DNA of 15,472 nt from Planctomycetota bacterium. Lineage in GTDB: Bacteria; Planctomycetota; Phycisphaerae; UBA1845. The notes below the pieces were generated by a model. That model saw only the letters and a list, made by a program, of their open reading frames with translations. It had not been told where the DNA came from and did no database searches. Made by a program: the position numbers and the translations under genes. Positions 6,677 through 14,862 of the stretch are shown piece after piece (the first letter of the stretch is position 1; the number at the start of each line of letters is the position of its first letter). Where the stretch lies: the NCBI GenBank assembly GCA_022563055.1, contig JADFOB010000003.1:1-15472 (forward strand), read 5' to 3'.

Positions 6677-9119
6677 GGGCGAGAAAACGCACGGCGGTAC
6701 CGCGGGCAAGCGGACCATACTGCAGCTGGAACCGGCCAAGTACCAGATCACCTTGCTCTATCTCGGGCATGACCGGATCAAACATGATCCGGCCAAGTAT
6801 CGGTGCAAGTATGAGCTGCAGGAGGGCGAGGCGACCATCGCCGCCAAACCCCACAAGATTCCCAACGTCGTGCGAGGTAAGAACGAAGACCTTGACGAGC
6901 ACGCGCTCCACACGGCTACACCGGGCAAGGATGCTGACCCCGTCAACCCGCCGGGCGATAAGAAGTATCGCGTGATGATCACCGACAATCACGGGATGCG
7001 TTCCGCGGATAGCAGCCTGTTGGGGCGCCCCGGCGGCGACACGAAATCCAAACCCGACAACTACAAGGAAGTCGATGGTGCCCAGAAGAAGGACTGGATG
7101 CCGGATATCCAACCGGCTGTCCCTTTCCGTGTCGTGGTGCGGAAGTTCTTTGGTGATAAGGCCGTGGATCTGGAGGATTCGCACGACTCGACCGAAATGA
7201 AGGTCGTTGTCGAGGTTAAGGATCCGGTCGAGGAGTTCGACCAGTACGACGGCAAGCGCCGGGACTTCCTAAAGAAGTTCTACACCAAGTACAACCGGGA
7301 AGGTGACGACCCCGATCCAGGCGACGACAACGCGCTGGGAAAACCCAAGAACCGGTGGTTCAAGGGGATTCGCCTGCCTTCGCATGGAAAACCGGGCGTC
7401 AAGGCGGTGGACGTGCTCTGGAAGGTGGAATACGTCGACCCGCCGAAGATTGACGAGGCACCGGCGGGGGATACCGGTGCGAACAACGTGGAGTTCAGCA
7501 AGCTGACAGCCGCCCCGGAACACGAGGAGATGAACGCCAAGTTCGACGTAATCACCAAGGACAAGGACGGCAACGACCTCAAGGACAAGAATGATATCAA
7601 GGTCGGCGTCACCGACTTGGCCTTCTGTCCCTGGCCCGCCGGTGGAGATAACTACCGGTTCCTGATCACGCTGCTCGACAGCACGGACAAGGATGTCCGC
7701 GACGAGGAGAACAAGGAAAACGGCGCCCCAGCGAAGTTGGTGGACCACGCCATGGGCGAGATTCCCGGCAAGACCGATGAATCGGAGGCCCGCGCGTATA
7801 CCACCGGGCGGTTCATCATCTGGAAGCGATTCCACATCAAGCTGGTCGTGTTGGTTAACCGAACGGTCCGGGCCGACATTACCTGGTCCGATGTGGAGAA
7901 AGTCTACAAGACGGCCTTTATTGATCTCGTGCAGCCGGACGATCCGGGTGGGTTCTACAATCTCGTGCCCACACAATGGATCGCGGAGTTGAAGAAGATC
8001 TTCACCTCCGCGGCTGATCAGACGGAGCTGGACAAGATTGCGGCTCCAGGCGCTCCCGACCTGGAGACGGAGTACCAGAAGTTCTTCTTCCCCAAATGCT
8101 TGACGGACAAGTACGTGGACGACCCGCCGGCCGCCGCCCCGAAGGTACTCTTCGGTGGTGGAGGCCTGATCGACCAGGTCGAACCCCTTGCCCGAAGTAT
8201 CATCACGCACGCGTGCGACAACGTGATCCCGAAGATCGAATCCCCCGATACCACGGAAGGGAAGAAGCAGAAAGATAGCGAAGGCTTCTTCCTCTTCTTG
8301 ATGAAGAGACCGACACCGGGGACCGGCGTGCTGGGCGCCTCTTTCGGCGACCGCATGTTCTGGTTCGTCAATCGGGCACTACCGACTTCGACGCCCGCGC
8401 AGATCGTCCGCCACCGGGCGAGCGTGACCAACACCCTCGGCCATGAGATGGGGCACGCTCAGTTCCTGCGGCACTCGCACACGTCCGGTATGCTCGGTGG
8501 TTCGGGCGGTGGTTCCGGCGAGACCGCCACCTGGCCTGGAGCGCCCGCGCCTCCACCGGCGGGCGGGCTGTACCTCTTTGACGGCATGGCCAACAACCAA
8601 CTCCTGGACCATGACCAGGCGGATGGCTACGCCTGCTACATGGCGTACACCGCCCCGGATGCTCCGATCCCCAAACCCTGCGCGGTATGCGTGCAGACGC
8701 TCCGGTTCTACGACCGGGTGAAGCTGCAGCAGGAAAACCGATACATGAACGAAACCCTGTCCGATCTGGGACCTCTGACGATCGTACGGGCCAACTATAG
8801 CAACGCGGGCGCACCGACCTGGACGCTGATCGAGCCGGACGGCGCCGGGTACCTTCCCAACTTAGCCAATGGTGCCTGGTTCTTCCTGATGGCCGTGGGA
8901 AAGGCCCAGACGTTCGCCCACTACGACGGCAACAACCGGATGGCCCGCCTGAACATCACCACGATAAGGGACGGCCGGTGGGTCACGGCGGGACCTGGAG
9001 CGGTGACAAGAGTTTTGGACGACTCGTCCTACAAGGTGACTGCAACGGGAACGGGCGAGGTCACGTTCACGTTTACCAAGGGCGCGTTGTCCGCTACCGC
9101 CAAGATGAGAATTACCTAG
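6666..9119 (+). CDS. Putative type VI effector with metzincin-like zinc protease site
   Basis: An 817-residue protein with no signal peptide. The zinc site HEMGHAQFLRH at 593-603 gives H593, E594 (catalytic base), H597 and H603, the H-E-x-x-H-x-x-x-x-x-H spacing of metzincins, except that the usual Gly at the eighth position is Phe. A likely Met-turn, A-C-Y-M-A-Y with M659, follows 56 residues later, then a CxxC at 672-675. A Gly-rich loop (608-618) separates the two parts. The N-terminal 580 residues are charged and beta-rich with no family I recognise; the last 60 or so resemble an Ig-like strand repeat. The gene overlaps vgrG by 11 nt and is probably translationally coupled, as expected for cargo of that spike. 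The function is inferred from motif and position; the substrate is unknown. A structural, non-catalytic role cannot be excluded. Confidence 0.85.
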   Translation: MAARGEKTHGGTAGKRTILQLEPAKYQITLLYLGHDRIKHDPAKYRCKYELQEGEATIAAKPHKIPNVVRGKNEDLDEHALHTATPGKDADPVNPPGDKKYRVMITDNHGMRSADSSLLGRPGGDTKSKPDNYKEVDGAQKKDWMPDIQPAVPFRVVVRKFFGDKAVDLEDSHDSTEMKVVVEVKDPVEEFDQYDGKRRDFLKKFYTKYNREGDDPDPGDDNALGKPKNRWFKGIRLPSHGKPGVKAVDVLWKVEYVDPPKIDEAPAGDTGANNVEFSKLTAAPEHEEMNAKFDVITKDKDGNDLKDKNDIKVGVTDLAFCPWPAGGDNYRFLITLLDSTDKDVRDEENKENGAPAKLVDHAMGEIPGKTDESEARAYTTGRFIIWKRFHIKLVVLVNRTVRADITWSDVEKVYKTAFIDLVQPDDPGGFYNLVPTQWIAELKKIFTSAADQTELDKIAAPGAPDLETEYQKFFFPKCLTDKYVDDPPAAAPKVLFGGGGLIDQVEPLARSIITHACDNVIPKIESPDTTEGKKQKDSEGFFLFLMKRPTPGTGVLGASFGDRMFWFVNRALPTSTPAQIVRHRASVTNTLGHEMGHAQFLRHSHTSGMLGGSGGGSGETATWPGAPAPPPAGGLYLFDGMANNQLLDHDQADGYACYMAYTAPDAPIPKPCAVCVQTLRFYDRVKLQQENRYMNETLSDLGPLTIVRANYSNAGAPTWTLIEPDGAGYLPNLANGAWFFLMAVGKAQTFAHYDGNNRMARLNITTIRDGRWVTAGPGAVTRVLDDSSYKVTATGTGEVTFTFTKGALSATAKMRIT

Positions 9120-9158
9120 TCTCGGACGATAGACCGAGCAACTTCAGGACGGCCGAAC

Positions 9159-9815
9159 ATGAACGGCACCTTAATCATCACGCTCACGCTGGCCCAGACC
9201 GATTGTGTCCGCGGGGAATCCGTTTTCTTCGAGGTCGTGATCAAGAACGTCTCCAAGAACCGGATCGACGGTCTGCCAACGCTGGCCGCGCCGCAGAAGT
9301 CGGTGGTTCTGGAGATCGCGGGTCGCAATGGCACGCGCAGGGCCCATCAGCTCTCGGCCATGGAACGCGACGGGATCCACCGTCACGCCGACCGCGGTGC
9401 GCCGCCCACAACGAGCCTGGATCCCGGACAGGCGATGAGCCTGCGCGACGATCTTCTAAGCTGGTTCGGCGAACTGGAACCGGGTACCTTTCAGGTGACG
9501 GCTCGCCATGGGAAGGGGACGATCTCGGACGCGGTTCCTCTGGAGGTTCTGCCTGCAAATCCGGTATTGGTCACGACGCCACGCTATGCCGCGCAAGGGC
9601 CGGCCGCTCGACTTTCGGCCGCGTGGGTCCACAAGGCCGACGACAAGTTCGTCCTGTTCTACCAACACCAGAGTCCCGTTGTACCTCGAAATCCGATCCA
9701 CGGCATCCGCGTCGTGGAACTCGAGGAGGCACCAACGGCACTGTACGCGCCTACGCTCAGCGGCGCGGACGTCGCCAAGGGCCACCTTCTTTGGAGCGAA
9801 AACGCGGCCGGTTAA
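9159..9815 (+). CDS. Hypothetical protein with Ig/BsuPI-like N-terminal domain (5' part of a possibly split gene)
   Basis: 218 residues, third gene of the vgrG operon, 39 nt after the protease-like gene, with AGGA at 9146-9149 placed 9 nt before the ATG. Residues 1-130 look like an Ig-type beta-sandwich: V-R-G-E-S-V-F-F-E-V-V-I-K-N near 17-30, then L-D-P-G-Q and L-E-P-G-T-F-Q-V-T-A, a layout seen in BsuPI-type domains (the family of a Bacillus intracellular proteinase inhibitor). This similarity is weak and from memory. From about 135 a different, blade-like beta pattern begins and is cut by the TAA at 9813-9815. No signal peptide. It may be an immunity or adaptor protein for the neighbouring protease. 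The downstream frame continues the same kind of sequence, so this may be half of one protein. Confidence 0.75.
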   Translation: MNGTLIITLTLAQTDCVRGESVFFEVVIKNVSKNRIDGLPTLAAPQKSVVLEIAGRNGTRRAHQLSAMERDGIHRHADRGAPPTTSLDPGQAMSLRDDLLSWFGELEPGTFQVTARHGKGTISDAVPLEVLPANPVLVTTPRYAAQGPAARLSAAWVHKADDKFVLFYQHQSPVVPRNPIHGIRVVELEEAPTALYAPTLSGADVAKGHLLWSENAAG

Positions 9816-10654
9816 TGGTCACCGGCGTCAATTGGGAGACGCCGCGCCTCGGGTCGGGCTCCGAAGTCGTTCTGCCGTTCAAGGGAAGCCCACTGGCGTC
9901 ACCCCTGAGCATGGCGGATGGAAGGCTGCTGATTCCGTTTGCCGGTCCCAGGAAGAGGAAGGTCGCCATTTTGCAGGTGTCGCCCGACGCCAGTATCCAG
10001 CCATTCCAGCTCGATCTCGGCAAGGTCAAGCCGTTGGGGCCGTATGTCTGTTTCTGGGAGTACGACGCTCGCTTGCACTTCGCCTGGTCGGCGCCTAAGG
10101 GGCGGGAGATCATCCTCGGACGATTGCCGCTGGACGATCCGGCTGCGGGATTCCCAACGCGATCGGTCTACCTCTCGGACGCGCCGATCCTCTGGATCGA
10201 CGCTTACCTCGATACGGACGGGCCATCCCAAGAGGCGCCCTACCTCGAGGAGATGATCCCTCCGGACCAACGGGACAAGGTGCCACCACCCCCATCTCCG
10301 GGCGTCGTACTCTGGTGCGTCACTGATTCGCCGTCGGGCTTGAAGTGCACGCGGGTCAACGTATCGCAGGGGCAGGGCAAACCGGCGACCACGCTGCCCA
10401 CGGGAGGAGCCAAGGATCTGCGCGTGCTTGGCTCGGTGGTGACGTACGAGTTCGAGCTGGCCATGCTTCTGGCGGACGCCGAGGACAAGCTCTATTACGC
10501 CAGCACCATTCGGGGTTCGGTGGAACCGTTGGCGGACGTAGCCGGTGTCGATATCACACTCGGAGAGTTTCCTGCGCTGATCCGAGCCAGCGGGCATGCA
10601 CGAACGCCGTGGGTCTACCTTCGTTTCGTGGTTCTCCTCCGAAAAAGTTGTTGA
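9815..10654 (+). CDS. Hypothetical beta-rich protein, 3' end replaced by the ISL3 element
   Basis: 279 residues from an ATG that shares one base with the stop of the previous gene (TAATG), so translation could restart by coupling. There is no Shine-Dalgarno at useful distance (nearest GGAG is 18 nt away). Repeated hydrophobic-strand and turn patterns (for example near residues 25-35, 65-75 and 125-135) suggest a beta-propeller-like or beta-sheet fold. A Pro-rich loop is at about 155-162. Residues from 272 on are encoded by the ISL3 left end: native sequence stops at 10629 and the natural C-terminus is lost. It reads as a direct continuation of the preceding frame, so the original gene may have spanned 9159 to beyond 10629. 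I recognise no family. Confidence 0.65.
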   Translation: MVTGVNWETPRLGSGSEVVLPFKGSPLASPLSMADGRLLIPFAGPRKRKVAILQVSPDASIQPFQLDLGKVKPLGPYVCFWEYDARLHFAWSAPKGREIILGRLPLDDPAAGFPTRSVYLSDAPILWIDAYLDTDGPSQEAPYLEEMIPPDQRDKVPPPPSPGVVLWCVTDSPSGLKCTRVNVSQGQGKPATTLPTGGAKDLRVLGSVVTYEFELAMLLADAEDKLYYASTIRGSVEPLADVAGVDITLGEFPALIRASGHARTPWVYLRFVVLLRKSC

Positions 10655-10655
10655 A
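10630..10655 (+). repeat. ISL3 left terminal inverted repeat
   Basis: Matches the reverse complement of 11952-11977 at 23 of 26 positions; the mismatches are all in the central five bases. Confidence 0.93.
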
Positions 10656-10674
10656 TTTGAATGCTTGAAACGAG

Positions 10675-10756
10675 GTGGACACCGGCTCTCCGGGGGCTAG
10701 ACAGACGTTTGATAACGAACGTTGTTTGGCCTCGAAAGGAGGAACGCGGTGTCCAC
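10675..10756 (+). promoter_or_regulatory. Inverted repeat that may mask the transposase start codon
   Basis: GTGGACACCG at 10675-10684 is the exact reverse complement of CGGTGTCCAC at 10747-10756, which contains the GTG start (10749-10751). In a transcript entering from outside the element the two arms could pair and block initiation; a promoter between the arms would avoid this. This is inference from sequence, by analogy with known protection of IS10 and IS50 against readthrough. Confidence 0.45.
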
Positions 10757-11963
10757 ATGCAGTATAGCAGGGTTTTTCCCCTGGCGTCGAGTGAGAATCA
10801 CGTACACCAATTCGGTCGAAGGCTCGCGTTCGGCGATCGCCCGTGTCGAACCCGATCGGCGATTCCGGCCCATCTGTCATGTCTGTGGGAAGCCCGGAGC
10901 GATCCATGCCCACGCGCGGAAGTTCATTCGGGATCTGAGCTTCGGTGGCTTCACGATGCTTCTGCAGGTCGAGCACCGCAAGATTCGATGCCACCATTGC
11001 CGCAAGGTCCGGGTCGAGGGGTTGGAGTTCGTCGATGCCAGCGCCCGCGTCACGCACCGTCTGGCAGCCTATGCCGCTCAACTCTGCAAGGCCGGCCTGA
11101 GTGTGGAGGTGGTGGCCCGACATCTGGACCTCGATCCCAAGACCGTCAAGGCCATTGACAAGGCGGCCCTCCAAGCCGAGTTCGGCCAGACGACTTACGA
11201 CGGCCTCAAACGTCTGGCCATCGACGAAATCGCGGTCAAGAAAGGGCACAACTACATGACGGTGGTGCTCGACTACGACACCGGCCGCGTCGTCTGGATG
11301 GGGAAGGGACGCCAGACCGCCACCATCGACGAGTTCTTTGAGGCTATGCCTGCCGAGGTTCGGGAGGGCATCGAGGCCGTGGCCATCGACATGTGGGAAC
11401 CCTACATCAACGCCGTCAGACGCTGGTGCCCTCAGGCCGACGTCGTCTTCGATCTGTTCCACGTGGTCAAGGCGTTCAACAAAGTGATCGACGACATTCG
11501 CAACGAGGAGTTTCGCAAAGCCGGCGGCGACCTCCGGGAGTTGCTCAAGGGCAGCAAGTACCTGTTCCTGAAGAACTGGGGCAACCTCAAACGCGACGGT
11601 CGTGCGCAACTCGATGAGATCTTGGCCCTCAACGCGCGGCTCAACACCGTCTATTGGCTCAAGGATCTGCTGGCCCACATCTGGAACTACTACTACCCCG
11701 GCTGGGCCATGAAAATGCTGGCGGAGTGGTGCGAGGTCGCTAGGCAGGACGGCCATCCCGCCCTGGTGAAGTTCGCCGCGATGCTCACACGACACGAGTA
11801 CGGAATCATCAGCCACTGCAAGCATCAGATACACACCAGCAAACTGGAGGGTGTCAACAACAAGATCAAACTCATCAAACGGATCGCCTACGGCTTTCAC
11901 GATCTCGAATACTTCGCCCTCAAGGTCAAACAGGCACTACCGGGGGGTACTTTCAACAACTAA
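10749..11963 (+). CDS. ISL3-family transposase
   Basis: A 404-residue DDE transposase that would mobilise the surrounding element. Two zinc-binding CxxC pairs are seen at 43/46 and 81/84 (the zf-ISL3 region), a helix-turn-helix at about 110-140, and the catalytic triad D159 (A-I-D-E-I), D214 (A-I-D-M-W) and E367 (S-K-L-E-G-V-N-N). GTG 10749 is chosen as the start because AAGGAGG (10736-10742) lies 6 nt upstream; an in-frame TTG at 10722 has no such signal and lies ahead of it. The stop codon lies inside the right inverted repeat. The length is normal for the family and no lesion is visible, so it is probably active. Confidence 0.95.
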   Translation: MSTCSIAGFFPWRRVRITYTNSVEGSRSAIARVEPDRRFRPICHVCGKPGAIHAHARKFIRDLSFGGFTMLLQVEHRKIRCHHCRKVRVEGLEFVDASARVTHRLAAYAAQLCKAGLSVEVVARHLDLDPKTVKAIDKAALQAEFGQTTYDGLKRLAIDEIAVKKGHNYMTVVLDYDTGRVVWMGKGRQTATIDEFFEAMPAEVREGIEAVAIDMWEPYINAVRRWCPQADVVFDLFHVVKAFNKVIDDIRNEEFRKAGGDLRELLKGSKYLFLKNWGNLKRDGRAQLDEILALNARLNTVYWLKDLLAHIWNYYYPGWAMKMLAEWCEVARQDGHPALVKFAAMLTRHEYGIISHCKHQIHTSKLEGVNNKIKLIKRIAYGFHDLEYFALKVKQALPGGTFNN

Positions 11964-11977
11964 TTTGGAGGAGAACC
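11952..11977 (-). repeat. ISL3 right terminal inverted repeat
   Basis: Partner of the left repeat at 10630-10655; ends in GGAGGAGAACC and overlaps the transposase stop codon. Confidence 0.93.
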
Positions 11978-12000
11978 TTATTTTCAAGGACTCTTGAGAC

Positions 12001-12074
12001 AGGCGGCGGTGGGATTCGAACCCACGAATCGCGGATTTGCAATCCGCTCCCTTAGTCCACTTGGGTACGCCGCC
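12001..12074 (-). tRNA. tRNA-Cys (GCA)
   Basis: A 74-nt cloverleaf on the minus strand: 7-bp acceptor GGCGGCG/CGCCGCC, anticodon stem GCGGA/TCCGC with loop TTGCAAA (anticodon GCA), T arm GTGGG-TTCGAAT-CCCAC, and U at the discriminator position as in bacterial tRNA-Cys. The CCA end is not encoded. Only 24 bp separate it from the ISL3 right end. No promoter was recognised upstream. Confidence 0.97.
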
Positions 12075-12316
12075 GATTCCCCGGACGCGGACCCCGCCGG
12101 ACCTCTACGCCCGTCGGAACCGCTCCGAGCGATGGTTCGTCCAGCTCGGTAGGCTTCTTCGCACGAATTTCGCGGGATGCTACGGTCAGGTCAGGTGGAA
12201 AGCAAGACCCTCCGGGCAGGTTCCGAGCCCAGTCAGCCGGCTGAGGATCTTTCCTGTCCGAATCGGCATCGCCGGACCACGAGCCGGCCTCACACAGCAC
12301 GCGGCGGCCTCGGGTT

Positions 12317-12706
12317 GTGCGGGAACAGTCGAGGAACCCTCACCGGAGTGGGGAAGTCGGAAAGGGAGCGGATCGACTCGACGACGACGACCCGGACAAC
12401 GACACGATCGTCATACCGGTCCTAAAACCGATCATGGACGTCGGCGAGTGCGACTCCCTCTGCCAGCCTACTTTCAACGCCGATGGCGAACTCGACGGCG
12501 ACGTCATGTTCGTGGACTTCCTCGCCGTCCGCCTCGACGCGGTTGAGGAGGTGTCGATGCCGGATGCGGACAAGCCCGGCAGATTCATCGACATCGAGAT
12601 TCTTGTCGGCTACGTCGTACGAAAATCGGTGGGCGGTAACGCGACGTCCGAGACCTCGGGATTCGTCGAAGACAGCATCACGGGACCACTTCAACTCGTG
12701 CAATGA
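12317..12706 (+). CDS. Possible small hypothetical protein
   Basis: 129 residues from a GTG. Support is codon usage: from about 12380 to the stop, third positions are predominantly C or G with sensible residue composition, unlike the antisense frames. The N-terminal 20 residues look non-coding, so the real start may be later or the gene may be a 3' fragment. Seen: an Asp run (D-D-D-D-P-D-N-D) at about 23-30, then a beta-rich domain. No motif or family was recognised, and there is no ribosome binding site for the GTG. Confidence 0.35.
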   Translation: MREQSRNPHRSGEVGKGADRLDDDDPDNDTIVIPVLKPIMDVGECDSLCQPTFNADGELDGDVMFVDFLAVRLDAVEEVSMPDADKPGRFIDIEILVGYVVRKSVGGNATSETSGFVEDSITGPLQLVQ

Positions 12707-13020
12707 CGCCAGGCAGGGCGACCCCAAAACGCGGAAGTCGCTCCCCCTGGCACGGCAGGTTGCCCGTGGGTTCTCCACCAATCCGCCGACACGCAAGTCC
12801 CGTGCAGAACAGTATTGGGATGCCCCATCCCTTCTGAAAGAAAGGGTTGGAGACTTAGTATTTCCCCGGACGGTCATCCCCACCCTTTGCTGCGTAACGA
12901 ATGGCGCACCCGGCAGTTACGCCAGCTTTTTCGCCAACTGCTCGTCGAGGATCTCACCTACCGTGAACGGGACGAGGGTCAATGCCATTTCTAGTTGAAA
13001 TTGCGAACGGTTCCATGGGT
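12707..13020. other. Non-coding flank of the IS256-type remnant
   Basis: No convincing gene was seen. On the minus strand, directly after the transposase stop, short open stretches (about 12917-13015) could be the non-coding end of the insertion sequence. The terminal repeat could not be located because the other end of the element is missing. A weak stem (CCCTT...AAAGGG near 12829-12846) has no obvious role. Confidence 0.4.
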
Positions 13021-14006
13021 TTACGCCACCCCTTCGAGGCAGCCTTTCAAGTTCGTGTGCAGAGCGGTACGCAAGCGGACCAATTGCTTGCAGCCGCATA
13101 CCTTGTTCAGCCGTGGCTCGATGTCCAGTAATGCCGTGGCCAGCCAGCGATGTTTCTGATCGGCGTTCTTCCAGTAGTCCACCTTATCCGTCCGCTGAGC
13201 CACCAGAGCATTCAGGTTTTCGATGCAGTTCGTCGTCTTGAATGATCGGCCCAGTTCCTCGAACAAACCCCACCGATGAAGCGTCAGCGTCTCGTCGAAA
13301 CCTTCGTCCAAACTGCCCACCGCCGAGGTGTTCAACAGGCTCAGTTCCGAGCGAATCCGTGACAACGCCGACTTGGCTTTGGCGTAGGTGGGCTGATCGT
13401 AAGCCCGCTGTAGCTTCTGCCGGAACGTAGCCTGTTTGCTCGTTGGCAGATAGCCCACCACGTTCTCGCGTTTGTGCCATTGGCACCGCTGCACGGCGGC
13501 CTTGTCGCCGAAGACCTTGTCTACCGCCTTTCGCAGCCCCTTGGCTCCGTCGATCACGCACAACAAACCCGCCTCGAACTTCAACCCGCGATCTACCAGC
13601 CCACGCAGAAACGCCGAGCAGGTTCGCTCGTTCTCCGTCGCGGTTTGCACGAAGCCCAGAACCACCTTTTCTCCTTCCAGGGTAACGCCCAGACCGATCA
13701 CCATCTGATCCTCGCCGAACGTCTTGCCATCCAAAAACAGGGCCACCAGGTCGTAGCCCGAAAGATCACGCTGCGTCAACTCGGCCAACTTCTTGGCGCT
13801 GGCACGTTGGAAACGGCGCGACAGCGATGACGCTGCCAACCCGAACGTCTCAGCCACCGGTTCCACGCAAGATTCGTAGTCGCGACAGGAGAGGCCTTTG
13901 AGCACTTTCAGCAAAGCGGCTTCCTCGGCGCGTCGCGGATGCCTCAATGCCTGATACGAAGCCGGCGGCACTTCCTGACCACGGCCAAGGTTGCGAACCC
14001 GAGGGA

Positions 14007-14010
<4 letters not shown>
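13021..14010 (-). pseudogene. IS256-family (mutator-type) transposase, 5'-truncated
   Basis: Open from about 14031 down to the stop at 13021. The part starting at GTG 13971 is 316 residues. Counted from that GTG, the DDE triad is present: D81 (L-F-L-D-G-K), D141 (V-I-D-G-A-K-G) and E251 (T-N-C-I-E-N), with the family's C-Q-W-H-K-R signature at 163-168. Recognisable transposase sequence (P-R-V-R-N, then E-V-P-P-A-S-Y-Q-A-L) continues in frame upstream of the GTG to about 14010 and then stops. Full-length members have about 400 residues, so roughly the first 80-100, including the DNA-binding part, are lost. The break coincides with the start of integrase sequence on the other strand. Probably inactive. 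Confidence 0.88.
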
Positions 14011-14390
<380 letters not shown>

Positions 14391-14456
14391 GATAGAGGCG
14401 AGATTGAAGCAGGACGGTCGCGTGTCGTCAAGAGGGAGGCGTTCGTGCGCGGGCAC

Positions 14457-14530
14457 TGGGCCTGGAGGGACTCGAACCCCCGACCTAGCGATTATGAGTC
14501 GCCGGCTCTAACCAACTGAGCTACAGGCCC
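14457..14530 (-). tRNA. tRNA-Ile2 (CAT, lysidine type)
   Basis: A 74-nt cloverleaf on the minus strand with acceptor GGGCCTG/CAGGCCC and anticodon CAT. The anticodon arm GGCGACTCATAATCGCT is the same as I recall for Escherichia coli tRNA-Ile2 and differs from elongator and initiator tRNA-Met, so this is probably the AUA-reading isoleucine tRNA modified by TilS. It lies 66 bp upstream of tRNA-Lys on the same strand, and the two are probably co-transcribed. Confidence 0.9.
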
Positions 14531-14544
14531 CTCGTTGAAACTTC

Positions 14545-14573
14545 ATTGCATCGCCCGCGACGAGCAAAGTCAA
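14545..14573 (-). promoter_or_regulatory. Sigma-70-type promoter of the tRNA-Ile2/tRNA-Lys unit
   Basis: On the minus strand, -35 TTGACT (14568-14573) and -10 TGCAAT (14545-14550) are separated by 17 bp. Transcription would begin about 7 nt before the mature tRNA-Ile2 5' end, a spacing usual for tRNA operons. Confidence 0.6.
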
Positions 14574-14862
14574 ACCGTATCACCATCGGTCCGCCTTCCG
14601 ACAAGCGGCGGCGTTGCATGCGTTTCCATCTCTCGCCTCGACCGTTTCTTTGGTGCCGAGAACCGCCGCGCACGCTTGACTTCACCGCCGATCGACGAGC
14701 ACGGTATTGTGCTCGCGCCTACACCGATGTGGCCTCCGCGCGAAGTGGCAATCGGCATGGGTGCGTTCCGGACTTGTGCGGCCGCGAAATCGAACCGCAC
14801 GCCCGTGCCGTACCTCAGTAGCGGTGGGAGGTGCCGACCGTCTTACGACGAAGCCGGGCGCC
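14574..14862. other. Gene-free stretch upstream of the tRNA promoter
   Basis: No gene or RNA was recognised here. Open frames on both strands lack start signals and familiar sequence. Confidence 0.4.

Larger units (their letters stand above)
10630..11977 (+). mobile_element. Complete ISL3-family insertion sequence, 1348 bp
   Basis: Bounded by 26-bp terminal inverted repeats starting GGTTCTCCTCC and carrying one intact transposase gene. The 8 bp outside each end (CGTTTCGT on the left, TTATTTTC on the right) do not match, although ISL3 elements normally make an 8-bp target duplication. Insertion was therefore followed by a rearrangement or deletion on one side. It interrupts the last gene of the vgrG operon; the missing 3' part is not found on the other side, where tRNA-Cys begins 24 bp away. 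Confidence 0.93.

Noticed and set aside
6405..8210. Long minus-strand open frames opposite the protease-like gene (6405-7184, 7269-8210)
   Set aside because: The plus strand has the operon structure, ribosome binding site and zinc motif; the antisense frames reflect third-position GC bias.
8978..9814. Upstream extension of the 9815 frame to 8978
   Set aside because: This part overlaps the well-supported protease-like gene and the 218-residue gene, and its sequence is Arg/Gly-rich and not protein-like.
9795..9815. Programmed -1 ribosomal frameshift at the TAATG junction
   Set aside because: No X-XXY-YYZ slippery heptamer and no obvious downstream pseudoknot were seen; reinitiation or a mutation is simpler.
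10554..11900. 448-codon minus-strand frame across the ISL3 element
   Set aside because: It is antisense to an intact transposase with all catalytic residues and crosses the IS boundary.
11985..11998. Hairpin TCAAG-GACT-CTTGA as a terminator for tRNA-Cys
   Set aside because: The stem is only 5 bp and on the minus strand it is followed by A-rich, not T-rich, sequence.
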